This document shows, in pieces, positions 21,401 to 32,798 of a stretch of DNA of 64,000 nt; position 1 is the stretch's first letter, and the number at the start of each line of letters is the position of its first letter. The stretch is taken from positions 468,531-532,530 of the forward strand of contig KZ111142.1 in assembly GCA_002077045.2 (NCBI GenBank). The letters run 5' to 3'. A program made the position numbers and the translations under genes. A model generated the notes under the pieces. That model saw only the letters and a list, made by a program, of their open reading frames with translations. It ran no database searches and was not told where the DNA came from. The DNA is from Rachicladosporium sp. CCFEE 5018 (lineage: Eukaryota > Ascomycota > Dothideomycetes > Cladosporiales > Cladosporiaceae).

Positions 21401-24400
21401 ATCGGTGGCTTATCCTCGACCTCGCGGTACGTTGCGAGCTCTCGCAGAAGGAACGATGTCACACCGTCAGTGACCTCAACGGTGGGTGCCTTGAGATCGT
21501 TCGCAGGCTTGAGATCCGTCGGCGCCTGTGCTGCCTCAGCAGTGCTGTTGGCATCAGCCTTTGGCTCTACCGAAGTATGAGTCGTCGACTCTGGCGGCGG
21601 TGTCGGCTTCAGCGCCAATCCCTGCGCGCGATGCGGATGCCCATCATACTTCGGCACCTCCAGCATCTCCTGCACAACACTGACAAATACCTCTGGGTCC
21701 CTCAAGGCCAAGTGCGACATGTTGCGCGTGAAGCTCGAAGTATCGATGTTGCGCTGCGATCTGTTGCCGCTCTCGAAAGCAGTTTTGATCTCCGTCTTCA
21801 TGATCTGGCGAATCGTCTCCGCGTCCTCGACCATGTGACGGAGCACGATCATGATTGCGCTTTGCAGCTGCGAGCCAGGTGAGGCGGATAGCTGTCGGAT
21901 CATCAGGAAGAGGCGCGACATATGCAACTTGTTGCTCAACTTCATGGCGACGTCTCTGTGGCGAGTGAGACTGACGAGGACGCGCATTACAGACAGTGCG
22001 AGCGAGGCGTTCTTGCCGATTTTCGGAAGAAGGTTGAGCATCGAGTCGAAAAGCTGTAGGCGAGAGTCTTCTGGTACTACAAGCTCTCGAGGCTGTGGCT
22101 TTGGCTGAGGCTTCAAAGGATCATCGGCTGGTGGAGGGTCCCACTCGATGACTATCGGCTGCTCGTCTTCAGCGAGCACACGCTCGATGATCAGTAGGAG
22201 CATCTCGATCCAAGGGGCGTCCTCTGCCTTGTCCTCGCCCTTCAGCTCAGTCCAGGAGATCAGTGTATTGAGGTTATCTCTCAGCTCATCAAGTGTTGAG
22301 TCAAAGAAGTCGCTATCTTGCAGTATGAGAGCTACGAGATGAGCGTATGCCGAGATCTTGCGCCCGTTTTCCTTGCTAGGCTCCTCGCCGTACAGCGAGA
22401 GCAGAGAAGATACTAACGTATTGCCGATCTCCGCACGAGGGTTCGCAGCTTCGCCCGACTTGACCACAGCTGCTTGTATAAGCTCCGCCAGTTCGAATGT
22501 CATGCCAGGCTGTGCGCTCAATACCTCAAGGCACCTATCGATGAGGTCTTCACGCAGCTTATCTCTTGCTCCATTGAGGTCGTCCACGGTGACAAACGGC
22601 GTCTTCGTATCTGTCACAGATCCAGAGGACCCTGCCGACTCTATGCCTAGAGCAGCACGGGCAGCACCGGAGTCAAGCCCAGCCATTGCAGCCATGTCAG
22701 ATGCAGCGACGTCGGCTGGCACACGGCCGAGAGATCCGTACTCGTCATCGCTGGAGTCAGAGTCTTCGCCCATCTGCTCTTCAGCATCGACACGAGCATC
22801 CTGAGAAGTACCTGGATCATGCCAACCTGCGTCTGCGGGTGCATCGGGCATGTCGATCGATTGCGATTTCTGAAGCGAGGTGTCTGGTGAAGGCTTCTTC
22901 TCGTTACCAGCTGGCAGGCCAAGCGGCAAAGCGTGATAGTTCTTGTGCACCTCCGCATACTCTCGGGACATGGCTTCATGATTGTTACATCGGTAGACCG
23001 CCTCTTTGGCCAAAGATTCGTCGATCCCAGCGTCCTTGAGCTTCTGCACGTTGCTATCTGCCCGTGTAGTGTAGTCGACTTGCGACGTTGCCACCCGACG
23101 AGTGGCGTTATCGCTACGCTTCAGAGCGCGCTCCTCGCCCTCCGATTTGAGGATGTGCTTCAGTGCGTCTACGATGTCCTTCGTATTACCATCGCCTAGC
23201 TTGGAGATCGAGTCATCGTGCCACAATGTCGTCAATATCTGGAGCACGCGTTGCCGTATCTCCACAAGGAATTGCCCAGGCACGAAGTAGTCAGCGTGCT
23301 CGAAGCCACGCTGCGCGATCATGCCCGACTGTACTGATTCGTTGATACACTTAGATCTCACGACCTGACTAAAGAAATTCAGGATGTAGGTCACGCTGTG
23401 ATGCGCGGCATCAGTCAAATCGTCGTGCACATCGCCATTCGCCGTGATGATCTTGGCTAGCCGCATCAGGTGCGTGTCGAGCAAGTCAAATCCTCCAGCC
23501 TGGAAGAATTTAACGAGCACCAGAGTGACTGCTTCTTTCGTGCCGAAGGACTCCATGCTCGTTGGATTGCGTACTAGAAGTCGAGTCAACGCGTTCAACA
23601 CTGCGCTACAGTGCTGACCAACGGCGCCTTCCGATGCAGAACTGTTGTTGCCGTTCTCCAACTCGCTGATCATACACTTTGCGAGGGTCTCGGCTACAAT
23701 GCCAGCATGTTGCTTCATGTACAGATCCGAGGTTCGCTTAGGCGTCAAAGCTTGAGCGAGGTTGGTGAAGAGCGACTCCACCCCAGTAGGGGTCTGTGAT
23801 AACAGGAATCGGATTGCCCTTGCATTCTTGAAAGCGAAGAGGTCAGCTTCTGACCCGCCTATCTCCACTGCGCTGGGTCCTCTGCTGTTAGTGACGTTGT
23901 TGTTCCTGTACTCGACGGTGACAAGCTCTGAATACCCGTCAGGGCCTGCACGTCGTTGTGAGAACGGCTTGGGCTCAGTAAGGATCTTCCAGGAGTCGGA
24001 CATGTTCGCCTTCAGTGCCTGGTTCTCCCACAAACACACTGAGTATAGCTTGCTAAAGTCCGTAACCAGGGAGACGTAGATGTCCGTTAGATTGAGCGTG
24101 ATGAACAATGCGTTGACACCCACGCCACTCCGATGGCTCTGATGGGCAGTTTGGGCTAGGCAGCGACCAAGCAGATGCGATAGGACATGTGCCGATGTCA
24201 GAGACTTCAGCACTGCCGGTCCATCCTGGTATTCTTCGGGCGACAGTGCAGTCAGGGTCGATGGCTGTGTGAGAGGAAGGAAGTATGACTGTTTCGAGCC
24301 GTCCAACAGAGGTCGGAGTGTCTGTAGTGCGCCCTGAGCGCGAGCCATTAGGCTTGGAAGTACCAGATGAGGCTTCTCGTCGCACATGCGCTTGACCACA

Positions 24401-27294
24401 GTCGCGATCTTGTTGAACACCGAGAACGCAACAATGTCGGGAGGGTTGCTTGGCGAAGTTACAAGGTCAAGCACAATCTCAGCGCCACCATTCGTGCAGA
24501 AAGACTGACACATCGACTGGTTATGGAAGAACCCATCCAGGAATTTAAAGCAGGCGCTCAAGTAGGGCGTGGCACTCACACGCTCGTACTCGGTCTCTTT
24601 CGTGTGCTGAGCAGACATCTGTCCCGTTCTGATTTCGAGTGACCCATCCTCAATCATGCCGCTGCCAGACACGCCAAACTTGAGGGGCTCGTCGTTTCCG
24701 TTGCAGCGCGTCCAGATCTTGGCACCCACCCCTGTAGTCACCTCAATGGTGCTTGTCAAAGATTTGACTCTCTTCACCATCCTGACGACCGCGGCAAGGA
24801 TGTACTTTGCGAGTGGTGGATGATGGCGCGCTAGCTCATCAAAGGCATTGCCCACTGTCGCTGCGGTGAGACCCTCGTCCTCTAGGGCGCGAACGTGTGG
24901 TGGCGAAACGAAGATGTCGAAGAAGGTGTCCAGTGCACCAGAGGCCTGGAAAAGCTTCATGCCAGCTTCATTGAGACATATGGCACCGAACGCTGTCGGT
25001 ATGTCGGCGATCGTTTCACCTACCGGCAGTACACCTGAAACGTCGGGGAAGACTATGTCTTGATTGTCAGCCACGAATGCTGGGGGATCCGCAAAGCTCG
25101 GCTCGCTGCTTGATTCTGGAAGCGTGTCTTCGGGTAGAATACGCTGGGTGACGGCCTCAAGTATACCCTTCGCGAGGCCAGCTTCGGCAATGACCTGATA
25201 GCTTGTAGGCTCGTTGTGTATAAAGTTGCTGACCGTGTTGACAGCAGCAGACCATACGTTGGAGCCGAAGATATCAGAGTTCTCAATGACGGTACGAAGG
25301 GCGCCAAGCATCGGTGGCGAGTCCAGCAGATTGCGAAGCTCTCGATCGTGCACACCGGAGTTGTTGTCGAAGAGGTGTACGATGAACTTGAACAGTCCTC
25401 GCAACGCGGCCTGTTGGAAGTACGAGATATCGTAATCGACCACCTTGGACTTGAACTCTGCGGACATGCCCTTGCCACTGATGGCATTCCTGAGAGAGGT
25501 AGACACCAGGTAGCTCGCAAGATCCGACAAGATCTCGAGGCCCTTCACGTTTGTCAAGGTCTGGAAAGCCGCCGCGATGTTGTGAATGTAAGAGTCTAAG
25601 AAGCTAATGACCTTCTCCTGCAGCCGCTCCGCGCGGCTTGTACGCAGAGTAAGCACTTCGATCTCGATATCCATGACACCTGCAGCCAACATCCTTTCAG
25701 CGTACTTGGCCTGGGGGTTCGCTTGCGAGACAGTGTCTACCAGGGCTAAAGTCGCCAGACGCCACTCGGTTTCGCGCAACTCAGTGTCAACATTGTCGTG
25801 AGGCTCGGCCTGTAGACTTGAGACAGCCTTCCGAAGCTCGTAGTACAGTATTCCGTGATTGACGGTGATGGCGAGGGCCTCCACAACTTCTGACCACTTG
25901 TGCTTGAGCCGGACGAGGGACTCGAGCGTTTGCAAAACGCAGATCTCCATGTCGAGTGAGAGTGGCAGTTTTGCATCTGCGCTCGGCTGTAGTAGGTCGC
26001 ACAGCTGCTGTGCGAGGTGGTATTTGCGCGGCTCCTCCGCGTCCGCGTGGCCAAGCTTCTCCTGGAATTTGGACTCGCCAACCGCGTATGCCAGATTTGC
26101 AATGGCCAGAAGTCGTGTTTGCAGAAGTATTTGTGCGTGTATTGGGTCAGGACTCGAAAGAGCTTGAGCTATCCGAATCCGATGCAGGAGATCATATTGC
26201 GAATCTTTCGGTATGCTTAGCAGCGCATCTCGAACCAACTCATACGCAGGCACATCTCGAATTTGCGTTGAAGCGATCTTGTATGACTTGGGTGCGTTGG
26301 CCGGTTCGGCTTCCAGTGACTTTACCGGCACGTCGCTGACATCTGGAGAGGTGGGAACACGTTCAGGCGCAGCAGGCCGCTCGCGGGAGGGACCAAGGTT
26401 CGAAGCTCTGCGGACAGGCGTAGGCGTGGGCGGCAAAGAGTCCGCGGAAGCAGCTGCTGAGCTAGTCTTCGCGACTGGTGAGGTCGGAGTGCTATAGTAG
26501 GTAACAGACACAGTCGCAAGCTCCTGTCTGAGCGCATCGGGTATCTCCTGCTTTACCATCGCCACAAGATCTGACGGATTGTATAGCTGCGCCGGCTTCG
26601 CTGTCTCTTTCGCCTTTGCCGGAGTCTGTACTGCTATCGTGCTAAGTGGCTTCGGGAAGGGAAGTGCGATCTTGTGAAGATTGTCCAAGTTGAAGTTGTA
26701 ATGATTTGCAAGCAGAGCTGCTTGCATGTGTGGTGCGGTGTTCTTGTAGCGCGCCACTTGATATCGCTGCGCAAGCCGTAGACTCAGCTTCAGACATGTC
26801 CTGAGCAGATCCAGGTCGGTCGTATGCAAGAGGTCGTTGATGTGGCCACTGCTCGCGTACAGGCTGCGGTTGCCACAGTGTTCCAGCAGGACCCGAGTAA
26901 ATGACACTACAGCAGCTATCACTACCCTGTCTCCGTCCGGCCCAAACCGACTGTCTTCACTCAGCTCTTCCGTCGATGCGCCCACCGTTGGGTACGGTAG
27001 ATCGGCCTCAGCATCCCCGTTTTGCAACAACTTCCGCTCGAATGATCTCGACTGCGGCCCATCCTTGAGTGTATACTCCTTGTTGAAGAGCTCAAGTATG
27101 TGGTCGAAACGATCCAGCAGTGGGATCCAGTGGTACAGGTCGCCTCGAGGAAAGGGCCAGTGGCGAGGGAAGCTCTCAAGCTTGGCAGGCAGCTGACGCA
27201 GAGGTATCCTCACTGCATCATGAACGAATGTGGCGACTATGGGTGACTCTGTTGCGCGATGCCGCTCCGATGGCGTCTTCTTGATCTTCCCCAT
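18450..27294 (-). CDS. TOM1: TOM1/HUWE1-type E3 ubiquitin ligase, HECT end lost in assembly gap
   Basis: A single intron-free frame runs from ATG at 27294 to the gap, 2948 residues. The N-terminal 800 residues are the alpha-solenoid DUF908/DUF913 region of HUWE1-type ligases. A UBA-like helix pair (KLKDAGIDESLAKEAVYRCNN) sits near residue 1411. A very acidic Asp/Glu tract covers about 2250-2500, followed by His/Gly-rich sequence. A charged coiled coil (Glu/Lys/Ala, about 2735-2800) comes next, then two UBM/DUF4414-like repeats (IDRDYIEALPEEFREEV and ISREFLDALPPELQQEL, about 2855-2920). The catalytic HECT domain, expected at the extreme C-terminus, is not visible and must lie beyond the gap. 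In yeast Tom1 removes excess histones and unassembled ribosomal proteins in the nucleus. Filamentous-fungal orthologues are near 4000 residues, so about a quarter is missing. Confidence 0.93.
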
Positions 27295-28068
27295 CGCGGC
27301 GGTCTCCTCGCGTGTGGTAGACCGCGCCTTTCGTGTTCAGGCTAATGCGCCTCAGTGTAGGAGAGAGTGTGTAATCATCTGCGTGACTCGCGACTTCGCC
27401 ACTCAGGTAATGTTTGGTGTGTGAATGAGTGATGTCTTGAATGGGCAATCACTGTAAAGTCCAACCGCCAAGGCTGGAGGCTTCAGGTTCGGTCGTGTAG
27501 CAGCAAGCCTGAGGCGTCAAGTCTTGTAATATAGTGCAAGCCGTATGTGGTGCTGACCCTAGGCGGTACTGCTTTGCACTACAGATTACCGTGAGTGAGA
27601 GATTGGATGTTTTGGTGAATGTAACCGCTGATATGAGCTGGAGTTCGGTAGTCTGCACATGCACCTGCTGCTTCACTAAACGGCGCGGAAGCACAGCCGA
27701 GCGGGCCGAAAGTTTCTCCGACATGCAGAAGCGTCTCGGATATGACATCACGTGCGCCAAAGCTGAGGCTCAGAATTCCACGTGCGGTGAGGAGAGGGTT
27801 CATTAGAGGCACACATCATCAGAATTTCTGCCATATTATCTTCTATCCTTCCAAATCGATAGCGTGCGCTCTTGAGACGCTTGACGACTTCGCTCTTCAG
27901 GTCTCCCGATTGCCCATCATTCCTTTGCAGTATGCTGGCCTCGCTACCGGACGCGTCTGTCATGTATAGACACCAGACAGCTACCCCTGTCGCCCTTCCA
28001 TGATCTCCCGCTGCCTCATCGACGGTGTCCTATGCCGTCTCAAGCCCCGACGATCTTCATCTCCAGAG
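27295..28068. other. Intergenic, 5' flank of TOM1
   Basis: About 770 bases upstream of the TOM1 start. Frames here are short, overlap on opposite strands and show no domain features. It should hold the TOM1 promoter and the 3' flank of the next minus-strand gene. Confidence 0.55.
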
Positions 28069-29077
28069 CTACAGGTCTCCTGGCTTGTCCGCGCACATGT
28101 CCATGAGGCATTGTTTGCGTGGCGACAACGCTTTCTTCGCGACTGGCGCAGTACTCTTCGGCGACAGCAATTGAGACTCTTGCTCTGACGAGACGTTGTT
28201 TCGGATGTTCGCAGACATGGCATCACTTTGAGCCCAGTACTTATCGACACCTTTCTTCAGCCTGGTATTGCCCTCGGTGAAGACATGGCCGCCCTGAGAT
28301 AGCTCGAGGAGTGTATTCGCAGCGTCGATGTCGACAATTTCATCAGCTAAGAGGACGCCGCTGCTGGTCACGATTTCTATCTTTGCATTAGGATGCCCTT
28401 GGGAAATTGCGATCTGCGAAATCTTCCCAGCGCCACCCTCACGTGCATATTCCCGGCCATTCCTTTGCAAGCCGGCATGCCCTTTACCGTCCGCTTCTAT
28501 TAGGTCAAGCAAAACACCTGCTGCGTCTTCCATTTCGGCTTGCTCCCCCACCTCTAGCGGCGCACACGCATCGCCGGCTACTGACTCTGTACGTTCCGAG
28601 TCCGACGGTGGGCTCCTCATACAAGCTGGACGATCGAGGAGGTGCAGCGTGGATGCTACATCGGTTAACTTCGTGTTGTCGACGCCTTTGCTGTCCCTCT
28701 GAGAGGCTCTCTTTGAGGGGCTAGGCGTGCGTCCGGACATGCTGGTCTCCATCGTCAGCAACGTGCGGCATCGTGCGGTGCGCAAACGTTAGTCATACCT
28801 GGTGCGTTCGTATGTCGAAGACTCGCTCACAGTTGCGATGTTCGATTGTCTTTGCTTGCAAGGTATCATTGGGTATGCGTGTTGTATGTCCTTCAGCCCG
28901 TCGCGCGAGATATTGGCTTTGGGGTTTGCGATCGAAATCGTAGTTGGGTTCGACAGCTGAAAAATATGCTGACCTAGCAATGTTGCTGTATGGGCGCTGA
29001 CTTCTGAAAGATTTGCACCGGAGCCTCAACGCGAAGAGTCGGCGAGCGATTCGCCCAAGTCTGAGAGGCAATCGCAT
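28069..29077 (-). CDS. Unrecognised protein, possibly two exons
   Basis: The main frame ends at 28069 and is open upstream to MSGRTPSPSKRASQ (ATG at 28740). It encodes about 223 residues rich in Ser, Glu and Ala, with a hydrophobic patch IEIVTSSGVLLADEIVDIDAAN followed by TLLELSQGG. I do not recognise the family. A longer model is possible: an ATG at 29077 in good context (AAC before it) opens 93 codons, ending at a donor GTATGA. Intron 28798-28747 (52 bases, with a GCTGAC branch-like motif) would join in frame to TSMSGRTPSP, giving 318 residues. The extra N-terminus (MRLPLRLGRIARRLFALRLR) is Arg-rich and resembles a mitochondrial presequence. The serine-rich SPSK/SPRK pieces would then be odd, so the short model remains possible. 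Confidence 0.5.
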
Positions 29078-29497
29078 GTTGCCAGGGGCAATTGAATCAC
29101 CACGACTACATGCAGGACGACGGTATCACATATCGCCATCAGCGAGCATGCTACAATGACTGCGCTCGAAGAACGGAAGTGGGTTCAACGTGAACTGAAT
29201 CTGTGTCAGCGATTCGGTAAGCTATTGTGCGCACAATAGCATTGTTGTGCATTCACCCAAATACGAAGTCAAATTCGACAATCCAGTCGGCAGTGACACC
29301 TTTGTCACTAAGCCTTCCGCAACCGACGACTGAGGACACGACCTTCTTTGACTTCACTATATCACCTTCATCATCCAAGGCAACACACTTACACTGCACA
29401 ATACTGCAAAGCTATCGAACATTGAAATACGAGGCATCTTGTGACGGCGCAAAACCTCACTTCTTACCAACGTTCACACATATCACAGAATCTCAAA
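29078..29497. other. Divergent intergenic region
   Basis: About 420 bases between two unrecognised genes transcribed away from each other. It is relatively AT-rich near 29240-29440. No open frame with family features was seen. Probably promoter sequence for one or both. Confidence 0.5.
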
Positions 29498-30532
29498 ATG
29501 GCCCCTACCACGAAGCTGACCGTCAAAGAGGCTGGGCTGAAAATCACCACTCCTGAGCCTGCGCAAGATGACACAAGCGCCACACCATCGAATATGAAAG
29601 CACAAGATTCCGCAAATCCACTCCACATCAGTCCCATCGGCGGCGACGAGATCAACAATCTCGAACCCGACACGGCGGCTCAGTCGGCGCAAGAAATCAC
29701 GGACGCAGATGCTTTGAACCCATCACTGTCAGCCTTAGACCATCCGGCACATACCCGTACACCGACATCAAAGGTAGTCGCGGTGCCTGATGCACAGAAA
29801 AAGTCACGTGGAATCAAAGCGCCCGCAGCCACTCCAGTCAAGAAGAACAGTAAATCACCCAAGCGCAAAGTCAACGAGCTTGACGATGACGAACCCTCAA
29901 CTCCCGCAAATGGCGCCTTCACTGCCAGCGCGACCAGAACCCAGAAGGTCAAACACATCCCGCTTGACAAGTTTGCCCGCGGCAAGGCAGCCATAGCTAA
30001 GGACGGACCCAAGCCACTGTCCATCGCAGTACAGACAAAGCTCGACGCAATGGACGCATACAGGAGCAAGCACGACTGCGTTCCCTTCAACTTCATCGAA
30101 CACGGAACTGCGATCGTCATAGTTTTCCGCAACGAGGTCCGCACAGCTCTCACACTCCTAAACTTGCACTTCGAGCTACCTGACGACGAGAATATTACCA
30201 TAGACCTGGGGGACCTCATCGTCGGGACTGTGATGCGCGGCGTGCATGAGGATTGGGATAAGGTGCGCGTGGATCTGGCTAAGACGACTAGGACCGAAAT
30301 TGCTATTCAAGAGAAGCTTTTAGGGCATAGTTGGAAGCATGAGGCGTTTGATCTATTGGCTTGGGAATTAGACAGGCTCTCTCGGGTGAACGCGGAGAAG
30401 GCTCTCTCAGGTGCGATTGATGTTGGATGGCGCGCTGGTGATACGTATGGTGCCACTGGAGGCATGGTGTCCGCCGCGGAGAGGGCTAGAAGGCGTCTCG
30501 CGACTGAGGCGACTATGTTCAGATCGACGTAG
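29498..30532 (+). CDS. Unrecognised 344-residue protein
   Basis: The start is ATG at 29498 in a strong context (CAAAATGGCC). The frame is open upstream but has no other ATG. The first 170 residues are low-complexity with a basic stretch (KKNSKSPKRKVNELDDDE) that could be a nuclear signal. From about residue 180 the sequence becomes compact: LDAMDAYRSKHDCVPFNFIE, TAIVIVFRNEVRTALTLLNL, ITIDLGDLIVGTVMRGVHED and LLGHSWKHEAFDLLAWELDR, alternating amphipathic helices and strands. This looks like a folded domain, but I cannot name it. It ends tail-to-tail with another unrecognised gene 100 bases away. Confidence 0.65.
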   Translation: MAPTTKLTVKEAGLKITTPEPAQDDTSATPSNMKAQDSANPLHISPIGGDEINNLEPDTAAQSAQEITDADALNPSLSALDHPAHTRTPTSKVVAVPDAQKKSRGIKAPAATPVKKNSKSPKRKVNELDDDEPSTPANGAFTASATRTQKVKHIPLDKFARGKAAIAKDGPKPLSIAVQTKLDAMDAYRSKHDCVPFNFIEHGTAIVIVFRNEVRTALTLLNLHFELPDDENITIDLGDLIVGTVMRGVHEDWDKVRVDLAKTTRTEIAIQEKLLGHSWKHEAFDLLAWELDRLSRVNAEKALSGAIDVGWRAGDTYGATGGMVSAAERARRRLATEATMFRST

Positions 30533-30632
30533 GAAGCATATGATAGTATCACAAGCGGGTTGGAGATTCCGGTGAGAGAACGCCGTGGCGGCTGTACACT
30601 TTTGTAGCGATACAACACAGGTTGGTCTAGCT

Positions 30633-31523
30633 TCACCGTCCTTCACCGTCTCCACCCACCTGCCCCTTTCCTCGCTCATCAACGTCACTCTCCTCCGCTT
30701 TTTGCACAGCAACAGCATGCGCCATCTCCTGCTGCGCCTCGGCCATCAGCTTCTTTCCCTCTGCGAGCTCCATCGCAGCGTGCTCAACCCCCTGATAAGC
30801 TTCGCGCTGCAATTTCCCGGCTCGCGTGTAGAGTCGCTGTGCTTGATCAAGCTCGTATCCTACTTCGGGCGTCAAGTCGTCCGGGTGTCGAAGTAATGCT
30901 GCAGCCTGGCGCATCACGGCACCGGCGTGGCCGAGGGTGTCTGTGAAGTCGACAGTGGTGTCGTTGAGAGCTGAAGAACCCTTGTCAAAGCCACCCGTGG
31001 GGTTGTGATAAGTGCTGCTTGATGGATCAGGCACCTTGAGGGCGGACTTCAGAGGCTGCCTCGTCTCGCGATCCGTCTCACTGGCGGCCGCATCTTCCTT
31101 ATGGACCTCCTTGGAGGTGTTTGGTGGAGTGCTTGCCGGCGACTGCATGCTCGATGTACCACTTGTCATAAGATCGCGAGAACGCTGCGTGGCAGGACTG
31201 TACGGCTCACTTAAAATTCTAAGAGGGACCGTATCGTGTGTAGCTTCTGGTTCAGCATGACTCTGCTCCGGGAGAGCAAGCGGCCGATGGCGAGCAAGCT
31301 GGACGTCAGGTGTGAGCGTCGAGCAAGCGGGAGGGCAGACATCGTCGTGCCACTGTACGTCCAGCCATTGCTCGACATGATCGTTTGCCGGGAGACTTTG
31401 CAGAGGCAACGCCATGAGATTGGAAAGATTGACGTGATTCCCATCTGACGCATCGTGGCTGTCAGGATCCTGTGCAGTGGGTACAACATGTGCAGGAGAC
31501 GAGTGCGTCTTCTGATAAGGCAT
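30633..31523 (-). CDS. Unrecognised 296-residue protein with C-terminal helix
   Basis: An uninterrupted frame from ATG at 31523. The first 180 residues are disordered, rich in Pro, Ser, Thr and His. The last 90 residues form a probable long helical region (AGAVMRQAAALLRHPDD, ELDQAQRLYTRAGKLQREAY, GVEHAAMELAEGKKLMAEA) with heptad-like Ala/Leu spacing that suggests a coiled coil, then an acidic/Gly-rich end. No known family is recognised. Its stop faces that of the plus-strand gene at 29498-30532. Confidence 0.6.
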   Translation of the reverse strand: MPYQKTHSSPAHVVPTAQDPDSHDASDGNHVNLSNLMALPLQSLPANDHVEQWLDVQWHDDVCPPACSTLTPDVQLARHRPLALPEQSHAEPEATHDTVPLRILSEPYSPATQRSRDLMTSGTSSMQSPASTPPNTSKEVHKEDAAASETDRETRQPLKSALKVPDPSSSTYHNPTGGFDKGSSALNDTTVDFTDTLGHAGAVMRQAAALLRHPDDLTPEVGYELDQAQRLYTRAGKLQREAYQGVEHAAMELAEGKKLMAEAQQEMAHAVAVQKAEESDVDERGKGQVGGDGEGR

Positions 31524-32798
31524 GACAGCGTCGACGCAGAAAGAAATATCAAAGGAAACTAAGTCGATGGGAGGACATTATTTGTGAAGAAGAAAGTAAG
31601 CACTGCAGGAAGGACTTCGTGATGTGTGACGAACGTCGCAGTGTACGTCGGGATGCCATTACCTACCTGCATCTCGTGCTCACCATGTTCCGCAGACAGG
31701 ATCACTGACAGTAGAAGCGACCTGCTCGAAGTGGTCGATCAAGAACATCAGTCTATGCTGTAGACCCAGGTTCGATACCTGCGACTTCTCGACCCGTGGA
31801 ATCAGTTGCTGTCATGCCAACGTTGTCGCTCGCGGCCAGAAGGGTATGTTCGATGTCAAGGTGACGATGTACGAAGTAGTTGTCCTGCAAGACGGCCACA
31901 TGCATCTGTAATAGATATGACCCCAGAAGCTCGCCCCGATAAGGCGGCTGGTCCCGCATAGCATAGAGAAGCAACGTGCTGAGAATGTTGGCGAATTTGG
32001 CGTTGAGACTTCAATATTGCACTCTGCTCCTGTCTGGTCCTGTTTCGTGCCGTTCTTTCGAAGCCCATGACTTTGAATTACTTGTTACTGTATACCGAAG
32101 ACACTCCTTCACCCTCGGACATCTTCGCACAATCAACGCCATCGCCAAAATGAACGGTGTTGGGGTCTATGCTGGTGGACGACATCGGTCGACCACGACG
32201 TCTGGTACTGCACATCTCTCCGCATCGGTAAGTCGAATGTCTTTGCTTCCTCTTGCCTATTCGAATGTGCGACATCAGCATCCAAGAGAATGATATCGAG
32301 TCGAAATCTTCCTTAGTCAGCGGATGACTTGACCGGGTATCTAACTTTCGCTACGGTTCTCGGCGACTCTCACCTCGGTCCAGCGCGAGCTACGTAGGGC
32401 GAACATTCACTCGTCATGAAGCAACGCGAAGACATACTGGCATTTTAGTCCTCATGATCACATCGCTAGCATCACCTCATTGGAAAAGATTGAAGCATTA
32501 GATCATTGATCCGGCTCTGGGCAGTTGCCATCTCTCACTTGGAAAGAGGATCCTATCTTCTGCAGTGGACTTGCCGAAGAGCACGCGAGCTAAGACTACC
32601 GGACTTGGGGAGCTCTGCGGTTATCACCTAGTATTACTTCAGCTTCGTCAGATTGTAGTAAGACAGAGTCCACGATCGACATCTCCAAGGACTCGTTGCA
32701 AACATCAAGGACGCAAGCAGTCCGGCTGCCGCATGAGCCCGCACATCTTGCTTTCATCCTAGAGTGTCTTTTCGATCTTTTCAGTCAGGCCCGCAAAC
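31524..32798. other. Long intergenic region
   Basis: About 1.27 kb between divergent genes. It contains a tRNA-like fold at 31728-31788 (listed separately) and short frames without features. The right part should carry the promoter and leader of the phosphofructokinase-2 gene. Confidence 0.5.
31728..31788 (+). other. tRNA-like cloverleaf, degenerate
   Basis: The 61 bases fold by hand into a cloverleaf. GAAGTGG pairs with CGACTTC at 6 of 7 positions. A three-pair D-like arm is GAT/ATC. A GTCTA/TAGAC arm closes a small loop that can be read with a GCT anticodon-like triplet. A T-like arm CAGG-TTCGATA-CCTG resembles a B box. The D loop lacks the GG pair, there is no good A box, and the variable region is only about one base. 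A working nuclear tRNA is unlikely; a tRNA relic or chance is possible. Confidence 0.2.

Noticed and set aside
31728..31788. Functional nuclear tRNA gene
   Set aside because: It lacks an A box, the GG of the D loop and a normal variable region; kept only as a tRNA-like fold.
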